Of a stretch of 27,771 nucleotides of DNA, positions 14,781 through 22,268 are shown in pieces. This DNA is from Flavobacteriaceae bacterium. Its GTDB lineage: Bacteria; Bacteroidota; Bacteroidia; Flavobacteriales; Flavobacteriaceae. Numbering within the stretch: position 1 is the first letter of the stretch; the number at the start of each line of letters is the position of its first letter. The notes below the pieces were generated by a model. It saw only the letters and a list, made by a program, of their open reading frames with translations. It was not told the origin of the DNA and did no database searches. A program made the position numbers and the translations under genes. The DNA is taken from NCBI GenBank assembly GCA_021151665.1, contig JAGKWW010000038.1:1-27771 (forward strand). Direction: 5' to 3'.

Positions 14781-16127
14781 ATGAAGAAATTTATAGACGC
14801 GTTTATCAATGTCTGGAAAATAGAGGAACTTAAAAACAGGATCCTTCTTACTTTGGGAATGTTGCTTGTGTACCGTTTTGGTGCACACGTAACATTGCCG
14901 GGTATAGATGCCACAAAATTGAACGGGTTGACCAGCCAGACTAAAGAAGGTATCGGCTGGCTTATCGATGTATTTACAGGTGGTGCGTTTTCGCAGGCAT
15001 CTGTATTTGCATTGGGTATCATGCCATACATTTCTGCTTCTATCGTAGTACAGCTTATGGGTATCGCTATACCTTACCTGCAAAAACTACAGAAAGAGGG
15101 CGAAAGTGGCAGGAAAAAGATCAACCAGATCACGCGTTGGCTAACCATCGGCATCACGCTGGTACAAGGCCCGGGCTATATCTATAACCTATACAGGACC
15201 CTTCCTTCGGATGCGTTCCTGCTTGGGTTTGAGAATTTCTCGTTCCTATTCTCTGCAGTAGTTGTACTTACTACAGGTACCATCTTTGCTATGTGGCTTG
15301 GTGAAAAGATTACAGATAAAGGTATTGGCAACGGTATTTCGCTGCTTATCCTTATCGGTATTATCGCCAGGATGCCGCAGGCATTCGTTCAGGAGTTTAC
15401 CTCTGTGGTTACCGAGAACAATGGTGGCCCGCTAAAGCTTCTTCTTGAAGTGGTGCTCTGGATGCTGGTTATCATTGGCTGTATACTGCTTACCATGGCA
15501 GTACGCAAAATACCTGTTCAGTATGCGCGCCGCACGGCCGCAGGCGATTATGAGCAGGATATGTTTGGCGGCAACAGGCAATGGATTCCGCTTAAGCTGA
15601 ATGCTGCAGGTGTAATGCCTATCATTTTTGCGCAGGCTATCATGTTTATACCTGCTGCTCTGGCAGGACTTTCTAAGTCTGACACGGCACAAACGATCAC
15701 TACGCAGTTCCACAATGTGTTCGGGCTGGCGTACAACCTTGTTTTTGCACTATTAATTATAATTTTTACGTACTTTTACACCGCGATTACGGTGCCTACA
15801 AACAAAATGGCTGACGACCTTAAGAGGAGTGGCGGATTTATACCGGGTGTTAGGCCGGGTGTAGAGACAGGCGACTTCCTTGATAAGATCATGTCACTCA
15901 TCACACTGCCAGGCTCTTTAGCTCTTGCTCTTATAGCCGTGTTCCCGGCGATAGTAGTAAGCCTACTGGGTGTGCAGTCGCAATGGGCATTGTTCTACGG
16001 CGGTACGTCGCTGCTTATCATGGTTGGGGTTGCAATCGATACGATACAGCAAATCAACTCGTACCTGCTGAATAAGCATTATGACGGTTTGATGAAAAGT
16101 GGTAAGAATAGAAAAGCGGTAGCTTAA
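14781..16127 (+). CDS. secY: Preprotein translocase channel subunit SecY
   Basis: Pore-forming subunit of the SecYEG translocon in the inner membrane, moving unfolded proteins out with SecA; 448 residues. Hydrophobic segments consistent with ten transmembrane helices are seen. Conserved features include the plug region after TLPGIDATKL, GIMPYISASIVVQL in TM2, GIGNGISLLI (about 183-192) and the cytosolic loop KIPVQYARR (about 240-248), the SecA/ribosome contact. It will export the signal-peptide proteins of this same window, which T9SS also requires. Eight bases to infA; adk and map, found here in some other phyla, are absent. Confidence 0.98.
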   Translation: MKKFIDAFINVWKIEELKNRILLTLGMLLVYRFGAHVTLPGIDATKLNGLTSQTKEGIGWLIDVFTGGAFSQASVFALGIMPYISASIVVQLMGIAIPYLQKLQKEGESGRKKINQITRWLTIGITLVQGPGYIYNLYRTLPSDAFLLGFENFSFLFSAVVVLTTGTIFAMWLGEKITDKGIGNGISLLILIGIIARMPQAFVQEFTSVVTENNGGPLKLLLEVVLWMLVIIGCILLTMAVRKIPVQYARRTAAGDYEQDMFGGNRQWIPLKLNAAGVMPIIFAQAIMFIPAALAGLSKSDTAQTITTQFHNVFGLAYNLVFALLIIIFTYFYTAITVPTNKMADDLKRSGGFIPGVRPGVETGDFLDKIMSLITLPGSLALALIAVFPAIVVSLLGVQSQWALFYGGTSLLIMVGVAIDTIQQINSYLLNKHYDGLMKSGKNRKAVA

Positions 16128-16135
16128 TAATTTTT

Positions 16136-16351
16136 ATGGCAAAACAATCAGCAATAGAACAGGACGGATCGATTATCGAGGCATTATCCAATGCTATGTT
16201 CCGTGTTGAGTTAGAAAACGGGCATATTGTGATTGCTCATATCTCCGGCAAAATGCGTATGCACTACATCAAGTTGCTTCCGGGCGATAAGGTGAAGCTG
16301 GAAATGAGCCCTTACGATCTGTCTAAAGCAAGAATTACTTATAGATACTAA
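16136..16351 (+). CDS. infA: Translation initiation factor IF-1
   Basis: OB-fold protein that blocks the ribosomal A site during initiation; 71 residues, the standard size. MAKQSAIEQDGSIIEALSNAMFRVEL has the usual layout, followed by GHIVIAHISGKMRMHYIKLLPGDKV and the C-terminal LSKARITYRY. Its place between secY and rpmJ is the common one. Eleven bases to rpmJ. Confidence 0.98.
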   Translation: MAKQSAIEQDGSIIEALSNAMFRVELENGHIVIAHISGKMRMHYIKLLPGDKVKLEMSPYDLSKARITYRY

Positions 16352-16362
16352 TAGCTACTAAA

Positions 16363-16479
16363 ATGAAAGTAAGAGCATCAGTTAAAAAAAGAAGCGCCGA
16401 TTGCATCATTGTACGCAGGAAAGGCAGATTATACGTTATTAACAAAAAGAATCCTAGATTTAAACAAAGACAAGGATAA
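16363..16479 (+). CDS. rpmJ: 50S ribosomal protein L36 (bL36), zinc-free form
   Basis: Very small 50S protein of 38 residues (begins MKVRASVKKRSADC, ends RFKQRQG), short enough to be missed by length-filtered gene finding. The zinc ribbon of typical L36 needs three cysteines and a histidine; here the equivalents of Cys11, Cys27 and the histidine are serine, asparagine and phenylalanine, with only Cys14 left, so it cannot bind zinc in the usual way. It starts 11 bases after infA and ends two bases before rpsM, the universal order. Confidence 0.96.
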   Translation: MKVRASVKKRSADCIIVRRKGRLYVINKKNPRFKQRQG

Positions 16480-16481
16480 TT

Positions 16482-16856
16482 ATGGCGAGAATTGCAGGGG
16501 TAGATATACCTAAAAACAAAAGAGGAGTTATTGCTTTAACCTACATCTTTGGAATAGGAAAAAGCAGGGCGCAGGAAATACTTGCAAAAGCCCAGGTAAG
16601 CGAAGATAAAAAAGTTCAGGACTGGAACGACGAAGAAATTGGTAACATCCGTGATGCCGTTTCTTACTTCAAAATTGAAGGTGAGCTTCGTTCTGAGATA
16701 CAGCTTAATATCAAGCGCCTTATGGACATTGGTTGCTACAGGGGAATCCGCCACAGGGCAGGTCTTCCACTAAGGGGCCAGAGGACAAAAAACAACTCAA
16801 GGACAAGAAAAGGTAAGAGAAAAACTGTTGCTAACAAGAAAAAGGCAACTAAATAA
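16482..16856 (+). CDS. rpsM: 30S ribosomal protein S13 (uS13)
   Basis: 30S head protein forming intersubunit bridges and touching the P-site tRNA; 124 residues. MARIAGVDIPKNKRGVIALTYI and RHRAGLPLRGQRTKNNSRTRKGKRKTV are diagnostic. First gene of the alpha-type group; eight bases to rpsK. Confidence 0.98.
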   Translation: MARIAGVDIPKNKRGVIALTYIFGIGKSRAQEILAKAQVSEDKKVQDWNDEEIGNIRDAVSYFKIEGELRSEIQLNIKRLMDIGCYRGIRHRAGLPLRGQRTKNNSRTRKGKRKTVANKKKATK

Positions 16857-16864
16857 TAAGTAGT

Positions 16865-17248
16865 ATGGCTAAAGCGAGTACAAAAAAACGTAAAGTTATT
16901 GTAGAATCTACAGGCGAAGCTCATATTAGTGCAACTTTCAATAACATCATCATTTCCCTTACAAACAAGAAAGGTGAAGTTATTTCATGGTCTTCTGCCG
17001 GTAAGATGGGCTTCAGGGGTTCTAAAAAGAACACTCCGTACGCTGCTCAGATGGCTGCCGAAGATTGCAGTAAAGTAGCTATTGAGGCTGGCCTTAAGAA
17101 GGTAAAAGTTTACGTTAAAGGCCCGGGTAACGGACGTGAGTCTGCTATCAGGTCGCTACACAACGGAGGCATCGAGGTTACAGAAATCATCGATGTTACT
17201 CCAATGCCGCACAACGGCTGCCGTCCTCCAAAAAGGAGAAGGGTATAA
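16865..17248 (+). CDS. rpsK: 30S ribosomal protein S11 (uS11)
   Basis: 30S platform protein near the Shine-Dalgarno helix; 127 residues. AHISATFNNIIISLTNKKGE, SAGKMGFRGSKKNTPYAAQ and the C-terminal VTPMPHNGCRPPKRRRV are diagnostic. The HNG in the tail is the site of isoaspartate formation in E. coli S11 and is kept here. It is followed by the longest gap inside the cluster (88 bases). Confidence 0.98.
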   Translation: MAKASTKKRKVIVESTGEAHISATFNNIIISLTNKKGEVISWSSAGKMGFRGSKKNTPYAAQMAAEDCSKVAIEAGLKKVKVYVKGPGNGRESAIRSLHNGGIEVTEIIDVTPMPHNGCRPPKRRRV

Positions 17249-17336
17249 TTTCAATCAGAGTATAACAAGAGCAGGAACAAGAGTCATCGGAGGATGTGAC
17301 CTGAATTCATGATTCCCTGCTTATTAATTTTTTAAA
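17249..17336 (+). promoter_or_regulatory. Candidate ribosomal leader RNA before rpsD (S4-type)
   Basis: The 88-base rpsK-rpsD gap folds. AGCAGG (17270-17275) pairs with CCTGCT (17316-17321) as a closing stem, and inside it CATC (17285-17288) pairs with GATG (17293-17296) around GGAG, or alternatively GTCA (17283-17286) with TGAC (17297-17300). A T-rich stretch follows at 17321-17333. No TAnnTTTG promoter is seen in it. S4 autoregulates its mRNA in both E. coli and Bacillus, and an S4-Flavobacteria ribosomal-leader motif has, as I recall, been described; whether this is a member is untested. Confidence 0.6.
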
Positions 17337-17942
17337 ATGGCAAGATATACTGGTCCACAAACTAAAATCGCCCGTAAATTTGGTGAGGCGATCTTCGGAG
17401 ACGACAAAGCCTTCGAAAAAAGAAACTACCCTCCGGGACAACACGGCCTGGCTAAGAAAAGGGGTAAAAAATCTGAATATGCTGTCCAGCTAATGGAGAA
17501 GCAAAAGGCGAAGTACACTTACGGTATCCTTGAAAAACAATTCAGGAACATGTATGAAAAAGCAGCTGCAACCAAAGGTGTTACAGGTGAAGTACTTCTT
17601 CAGCTATGTGAAGCGAGGCTTGACAACGTGGTATACCGCATGGGTATTGCCCCTTCAAGGAGGGCGGCCCGCCAAATCGTATCCCACAGGCATATTACAG
17701 TAAACGGCGAATTGGTAAACATCCCGTCTTACCATGTAAAAGCCGGTGATAAAGTTGCTGTACGCGAGAAATCAAAATCACTTGAAACCATCGAGCGTTC
17801 TTTATCAAATTCTGCCCACGTATATGAGTGGATCACCTGGAACAACGATCTTAAGGAAGGAACTTTTGTTTCTGTACCTGCAAGGATCCAGATTCCGGAA
17901 AACATCAAAGAACAACTTATCGTAGAGTTGTATAACAAATAA
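17337..17942 (+). CDS. rpsD: 30S ribosomal protein S4 (uS4)
   Basis: Primary 16S rRNA-binding protein for 30S body assembly and decoding accuracy, and a known translational autoregulator in other bacteria; 201 residues. MARYTGPQTKIARKFGEAI, then RNYPPGQHG (about 30-38), and an S4 RNA-binding domain with LCEARLDNVVYRMGIAPSRRAARQIVSHRHI (from about 94; only parts quoted as landmarks: RLDNVVYRMG, RQIVSHRHI) are diagnostic. The N-terminus has no zinc-knuckle cysteines. Twenty-one bases to rpoA. Confidence 0.98.
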   Translation: MARYTGPQTKIARKFGEAIFGDDKAFEKRNYPPGQHGLAKKRGKKSEYAVQLMEKQKAKYTYGILEKQFRNMYEKAAATKGVTGEVLLQLCEARLDNVVYRMGIAPSRRAARQIVSHRHITVNGELVNIPSYHVKAGDKVAVREKSKSLETIERSLSNSAHVYEWITWNNDLKEGTFVSVPARIQIPENIKEQLIVELYNK

Positions 17943-17963
17943 TAATTGACATTAGTCGTAAAT

Positions 17964-18956
17964 ATGGCAATATTTAATTTTCAAAAGCCCGATAAGGTTA
18001 TCATGATCGATTCTACGGATTTCGTGGGGAAATTTGAATTCCGCCCACTGGAGCCCGGCTACGGATTGACCGTTGGTAACGCACTAAGAAGAGTTTTGCT
18101 TTCTTCACTCGAAGGTTATGCAATTACTTCAGTACGTATTGAAGGAGTGGACCATGAGTTCTCTACAATACCAGGGGTAGTTGAAGATGTTACAGAAATT
18201 ATCCTTAACCTTAAGCAGGTTCGCTTTAAGCGCCAGATAGAAGATATAGACAACGAATCTGTTTCTGTTTCTTTTACCGGTAAAGACCAGCTTACTGCGG
18301 GAGATTTCCAGAAGTTCATCTCTGGTTTCCAGGTGCTGAACCCGGATCTTGTTATCTGTAACATGGACAGCAAGATCAACATCAACCTTGAACTTACTAT
18401 CGAGAAAGGCAGGGGTTATGTTCCGGCTGAAGAGAACAAAAAGCAAAATGCCGCTATTGGGACTATTTTTACAGATTCAATCTTTACTCCGGTAAAGAAT
18501 GTAAAATATACGATAGAAAACTTCCGTGTTGAGCAGAAGACCGACTACGAAAAACTGGTTTTCGAGATCATCACTGATGGTTCTATACACCCTAAAGAAG
18601 CGCTTACTGAGGCAGCAAAGACTTTGATTCATCATTTCATGCTGTTCTCTGACGAAAGGATAACACTGGAGGCCGATGAAATTGCACAAACAGAATCTTA
18701 TGACGAGGAATCACTGCACATGAGGCAGCTCCTTAAAACCAAACTGGTTGACATGGATCTTTCTGTAAGGGCGCTAAATTGTTTGAAAGCGGCTGAAGTT
18801 GATACACTTGGTGATCTGGTATCGTTCAATAAGAATGACCTGATGAAGTTCCGTAACTTCGGTAAAAAATCTCTGACCGAGCTTGATGAGCTTGTTGCTT
18901 CAAAGAATTTACATTTCGGAATGGATTTGACCAAATACAAATTAGATAAAGAATAA
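17964..18956 (+). CDS. rpoA: RNA polymerase subunit alpha
   Basis: Alpha subunit, whose N-terminal domain dimerises to assemble the polymerase and whose C-terminal domain contacts DNA and activators; 330 residues. The start is the ATG of MAIFNFQKPDKVIMID; a TTG frame at 17946 adds six residues and is not favoured. The N-terminal domain has EPGYGLTVGNALRRVLLSSLEGYAI-type residues and the C-terminal domain LSVRALNCLKAAEVDTLGDL, including the arginine equivalent to E. coli R265 that touches UP-element DNA. An activator bound near -47, as proposed for the kinase promoter in this window, could contact this domain. Thirty bases to rplQ. Confidence 0.98.
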   Translation: MAIFNFQKPDKVIMIDSTDFVGKFEFRPLEPGYGLTVGNALRRVLLSSLEGYAITSVRIEGVDHEFSTIPGVVEDVTEIILNLKQVRFKRQIEDIDNESVSVSFTGKDQLTAGDFQKFISGFQVLNPDLVICNMDSKININLELTIEKGRGYVPAEENKKQNAAIGTIFTDSIFTPVKNVKYTIENFRVEQKTDYEKLVFEIITDGSIHPKEALTEAAKTLIHHFMLFSDERITLEADEIAQTESYDEESLHMRQLLKTKLVDMDLSVRALNCLKAAEVDTLGDLVSFNKNDLMKFRNFGKKSLTELDELVASKNLHFGMDLTKYKLDKE

Positions 18957-18986
18957 TCTGAACCGGAAGGTTTAAATTAAACAGCA

Positions 18987-19481
18987 ATGAGACACGGAAA
19001 AAAAGTAAATCACTTAAGCAGGCAGACCGGGCATAGGAAATCTATGCTTGCAAACATGGCCTGCTCACTTATAGAGCACAAGCGCATCAACACTACAGTT
19101 GCCAAGGCGAAAGCACTTAAGCAGTTTGTAGAGCCGCTTGTAACCAAATCTAAAGAAGATACTACACACAACAGGCGTATAGTATTTGCTTACCTTAGGA
19201 ACAAATATGCCGTTACCGAGCTTTTCCGCGAGGTGGCTGCAAAAGTTGGCGATCGTCCGGGCGGATACACCCGCATCATCAAGCTTGGCAACCGTTTGGG
19301 TGACAACGCTGATATGGCAATGATCGAGCTTGTAGACTTCAACGAACTTTACAACGCTACTAAGAAAGAAGCCAAGAAAACTACACGTCGTAGCAGGGCT
19401 TCTAAAAAAGCTGAAACTGCTCCTGCTGCCGAGGCAGCTCCTGCAGCGGAAACTGAGCAAACAAATGACGCTGCCGAATAA
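18987..19481 (+). CDS. rplQ: 50S ribosomal protein L17 (bL17)
   Basis: 50S protein near the tunnel exit; 164 residues, longer than the E. coli form of about 127. MRHGKKVNHLSRQTGHRKSM and DRPGGYTRIIKLGNRLGDNADMA are diagnostic. From about residue 125 there is a tail, first lysine/arginine-rich and then made of alanine, glutamate and threonine, of low complexity and common in flavobacterial L17. Last gene of the cluster, followed by a strong terminator. Confidence 0.98.
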   Translation: MRHGKKVNHLSRQTGHRKSMLANMACSLIEHKRINTTVAKAKALKQFVEPLVTKSKEDTTHNRRIVFAYLRNKYAVTELFREVAAKVGDRPGGYTRIIKLGNRLGDNADMAMIELVDFNELYNATKKEAKKTTRRSRASKKAETAPAAEAAPAAETEQTNDAAE

Positions 19482-19508
19482 TAATGAAGCAACTCATTTT
19501 ATAATAAG

Positions 19509-19542
19509 AAAGGATGAACTTTTTAGTTCGTCCTTTTTTTTT
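19509..19542 (+). terminator. Rho-independent terminator after rplQ
   Basis: A 12-pair stem (AAAGGATGAACT with AGTTCGTCCTTT, one G-T pair) around TTTT, followed by a run of nine T counted from the stem. It closes the rplC-rplQ cluster and runs straight into the carA promoter. Confidence 0.92.
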
Positions 19543-19570
19543 GCCCATGCCTCATTTTGAAGTAAATTTG
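19541..19570 (+). promoter_or_regulatory. Promoter of carA
   Basis: TTG at 19541-19543 (formed by the last bases of the terminator T-run), a 19-base spacer, then TAAATTTG at 19563-19570. The short leader to the ATG is made almost only of A and C, with no Shine-Dalgarno sequence. Confidence 0.8.
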
Positions 19571-19596
19571 CACCACAACTACAACAACACACTACA

Positions 19597-20712
19597 ATGA
19601 AATACCAAAACCGCAGCCGTGCTGTGCTGCTCCTTGCAGACGGTACTGTTTTTTACGGGAAATCCATAGGCATTGAAGGGACAACTTTTGGCGAAGTCTG
19701 CTTTAATACCGGGATGACCGGCTACCAGGAAATCTTTACCGACCCATCGTACTATGGCCAGATCATGGTGGCCAGTAATGCCCATATCGGCAACTACGGC
19801 ACCAATTCGGAAGAAACCGAAGCTGACGAGATCATGATCTCAGGATTGGTCTGCAAGAATTTTAGCTTCAGTCATTCGCGCACCAACGCAGAAGAAGGCC
19901 TTAAAGATTATTTTGCAAAACACAACCTGGTGGCAATATCCGATGTGGATACCCGTGCCTTGGTAAGCTACATCCGCGATAATGGCGCAATGAATGCAGC
20001 GATTTCTACAGATGGCACTCCCGTGGAAGAGTTAAAGGAGAAGCTGGCCAATGTGCCCGACATGAAGGGACTCGAATTATCGTCTAAAGTCTCGACAAAA
20101 GAACCTTACTTCATCGGTAGCCCTGAAGCAAAATATAAGATTGCAGCCCTCGACCTTGGAATCAAGAAGAATATCCTGCGCAACCTCTCTAAACGCGATT
20201 GTTATATCAAAGTGTTTCCATATGATGCGTCTTACGAGGAAATGAGCACGTTTAACCCGGATGGCTATTTCCTTTCGAATGGCCCGGGCGACCCCGCTCC
20301 GCTTATCGTAGCGCAGGAAACAGCACGGGAGATTCTTGATAAAAACAAGCCTGTATTCGGTATTTGCCTTGGCCACCAGGTTTTAGCCTTGGCCAACGGA
20401 ATACCAACCTACAAAATGTTCAACGGCCACCGCGGCATCAACCATCCTGTGCGCAACATCCTTACGGGAGAAGGGGAGATAACTTCGCAAAACCATGGCT
20501 TTGCCGTAATGCGTGAAGAGCTTGAAAAGCACCCTGACTTTGAAATTACCCACGAGCATATTAACGACGGCACCGTGGCCGGTATGCGGATGAAAAGCAA
20601 AAACTGCTTCTCGGTGCAATACCATCCGGAAGCGAGCCCGGGCCCCCACGATGCCACGTATTTGTTCGACCAGTTCATAGCGAATATCGAAAAAGCACGC
20701 GGCGAAAATTAA
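19597..20712 (+). CDS. carA: Carbamoyl-phosphate synthase small subunit
   Basis: Glutamine amidotransferase subunit that hydrolyses glutamine and channels ammonia to CarB, giving carbamoyl phosphate for pyrimidine and arginine synthesis. 371 residues, normal. The N-terminal CPSase domain has FNTGMTGYQEIFTDPSYYGQ (about 36-55). The class I amidotransferase domain from about 180 carries the nucleophile Cys257 in FGICLGHQ and His343/Glu345 in QYHPEASPGPHD, so the catalytic triad is intact. It has its own promoter. carB is not adjacent; eno follows on the same strand after 119 bases with its own promoter. Confidence 0.98.
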   Translation: MKYQNRSRAVLLLADGTVFYGKSIGIEGTTFGEVCFNTGMTGYQEIFTDPSYYGQIMVASNAHIGNYGTNSEETEADEIMISGLVCKNFSFSHSRTNAEEGLKDYFAKHNLVAISDVDTRALVSYIRDNGAMNAAISTDGTPVEELKEKLANVPDMKGLELSSKVSTKEPYFIGSPEAKYKIAALDLGIKKNILRNLSKRDCYIKVFPYDASYEEMSTFNPDGYFLSNGPGDPAPLIVAQETAREILDKNKPVFGICLGHQVLALANGIPTYKMFNGHRGINHPVRNILTGEGEITSQNHGFAVMREELEKHPDFEITHEHINDGTVAGMRMKSKNCFSVQYHPEASPGPHDATYLFDQFIANIEKARGEN

Positions 20713-20719
20713 GCGGTTT

Positions 20720-20747
20720 CTATAACGTTTGCGTTTATAACTTTTTG
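20720..20747 (+). terminator. Weak possible terminator after carA
   Basis: An imperfect A+T-rich hairpin, TATAACG / CGTTTATA around TTTG, followed by ACTTTTTG. The stem is short and bulged; it may not terminate. The rest of the 119-base carA-eno gap is T-rich and holds the eno promoter. Confidence 0.25.
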
Positions 20748-20759
20748 TTTCTTAGCAGA

Positions 20760-20786
20760 TTTGCTATTTTAAAAAGGTTAAATTTG
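20760..20786 (+). promoter_or_regulatory. Promoter of eno
   Basis: TAAATTTG at 20779-20786 is a clean -7 element. The best -33 candidate is TTTG at 20760-20763, with a spacer of only 15 bases, shorter than the 19 of the other promoters here. The leader to the ATG is about 40 bases, A+T rich. Confidence 0.6.
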
Positions 20787-20831
20787 TTTTTATATTAATA
20801 ATTCAACCAAAAATTAATAAAATTTATACTG

Positions 20832-22124
20832 ATGAGTATTATTATCAAAGTACATGCAAGGCAGATACTGGATTCACGCGGAAATCCGACCGTAGAAGTT
20901 GATGTGATTACAGAAAACGGTACCCTGGGCAGGGCGGCTGTTCCATCGGGAGCATCTACAGGCGAGCATGAAGCAGTAGAGCTTCGCGATGGTGGAAAAG
21001 CGTATATGGGCAAAGGTGTTTTCAAAGCTGTAGAGAATGTAAACACTACCTTAGCTGCAGAAATTGTAGGCATGTCCGTATTCGAGCAAAATGCCATTGA
21101 TAAGCTGATGATCGACCTTGATGGTACTCCTAATAAATCGAAGCTGGGTGCTAACGCTATTCTTGGCGTTTCGCTTGCTGTAGCTAAAGCGGCTGCAAAT
21201 GAACTGGGCCTTCCGTTATACCGTTACGTTGGAGGTGTATCCGGCAACACTCTTCCGGTACCGATGATGAATATCATCAATGGGGGTTCGCATTCTGATG
21301 CGCCTATCGCTTTTCAGGAGTTTATGATCATGCCGGTTAAAGCACAAAACTTTACCCATGCCATGCAGATAGGTACAGAGATATTCCATAACCTGAAGAA
21401 AGTACTTCATGACCGCGGCCTTAGCACTGCTGTAGGTGACGAAGGTGGCTTTGCGCCGACTTTCGACGGGACTGAAGATGCTTTGGATACAATAAAGAAA
21501 GCGGTAGAGAATGCAGGATATAAGTTTGGTGATGAAGTAATGATCGCCCTGGATTGTGCTGCCTCTGAATTCTACGTAAACGGCAAATACGACTATACCA
21601 AATTTGAAGGTGATAAAGGAAGTATCCGTACCTCTCAGGAACAGGCAGATTATCTTGCAGAGCTTGCCTCTAAATACCCAATCATCTCTATCGAAGATGG
21701 TATGTATGAGGACGACTGGGAAGGCTGGAAGTACCTTACCGAGAAAATCGGGGACAAGGTACAGTTGGTAGGCGACGACCTTTATGTGACCAACGTAGAG
21801 CGCCTGGCTCGCGGTATTGATGAGGGTATTGCCAACTCAATCCTGATCAAGGTAAACCAGATCGGTACCCTTACCGAAACGATCGCTGCTGTAAACATGG
21901 CGCACAATGCAGGGTACACGTCGGTAATGTCGCACCGTTCGGGAGAGACCGAAGACAACACGATTGCAGACCTTGCGGTTGCCCTGAACTGCGGACAAAT
22001 AAAAACGGGTTCGGCTTCGCGAAGCGACCGTATGGCAAAATACAACCAGCTGCTTCGTATTGAAGAGGAGCTTGGGGATGTAGCTTACTTCCCTCAGGCG
22101 AAAGCCTTCAAAGTAAAGCGCTAA
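20832..22124 (+). CDS. eno: Enolase (phosphopyruvate hydratase)
   Basis: Glycolytic enzyme converting 2-phosphoglycerate to phosphoenolpyruvate with Mg2+; 430 residues, the usual bacterial length. Seen: ARQILDSRGNPTVEVDV at the N-terminus, the flexible loop SGASTGEHEA (39-48), GDEGGFAPTF with the catalytic glutamate region, and the family signature ILIKVNQIGTLTET with the catalytic lysine, then SHRSGETED. All catalytic segments are intact. Own promoter and own UUCG-loop terminator, so a single-gene unit. Confidence 0.98.
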   Translation: MSIIIKVHARQILDSRGNPTVEVDVITENGTLGRAAVPSGASTGEHEAVELRDGGKAYMGKGVFKAVENVNTTLAAEIVGMSVFEQNAIDKLMIDLDGTPNKSKLGANAILGVSLAVAKAAANELGLPLYRYVGGVSGNTLPVPMMNIINGGSHSDAPIAFQEFMIMPVKAQNFTHAMQIGTEIFHNLKKVLHDRGLSTAVGDEGGFAPTFDGTEDALDTIKKAVENAGYKFGDEVMIALDCAASEFYVNGKYDYTKFEGDKGSIRTSQEQADYLAELASKYPIISIEDGMYEDDWEGWKYLTEKIGDKVQLVGDDLYVTNVERLARGIDEGIANSILIKVNQIGTLTETIAAVNMAHNAGYTSVMSHRSGETEDNTIADLAVALNCGQIKTGSASRSDRMAKYNQLLRIEEELGDVAYFPQAKAFKVKR

Positions 22125-22147
22125 TTTGCCTTAAATAATAAGATACC

Positions 22148-22177
22148 AACACCCTGCTTCGGCGGGGTGTTTTTTTT
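22148..22177 (+). terminator. Rho-independent terminator after eno
   Basis: Ten-pair stem AACACCCTGC / GCGGGGTGTT (one G-T pair) closed by C(TTCG)G, the extra-stable tetraloop, followed by a T run. Confidence 0.95.
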
Positions 22178-22180
22178 CGG

Positions 22181-22214
22181 CGAATTCTCGGCTGCAATAC
22201 CCAAATTCTAATTC
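22181..22214 (+). promoter_or_regulatory. Direct-repeat operator before the histidine kinase (candidate LytTR site)
   Basis: CGAATTCT (22181-22188) and CAAATTCT (22202-22209) are direct repeats with a period of 21 bases, that is a 13-base spacer; the second runs on as CCAAATTCTAATTC (22201-22214). The same arrangement, base for base in the repeats, lies before the T9SS protein gene. The repeats are centred near -68 and -47 from the predicted start of transcription, a usual place for an activator. Binding by the LytTR regulator encoded downstream is inferred. Confidence 0.6.
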
Positions 22215-22240
22215 GCTGCACCATAATCCGTATGAAGTGA

Positions 22241-22248
22241 TACATTTG
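22241..22248 (+). promoter_or_regulatory. -7 element of the histidine kinase promoter
   Basis: TACATTTG, 20 bases before the kinase ATG. No TTG lies 17-23 bases upstream, so the -33 element is missing, as at the matching promoter of the secreted protein gene. Confidence 0.65.
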
Positions 22249-22268
22249 CTTATAGTAAACTACCGGCT

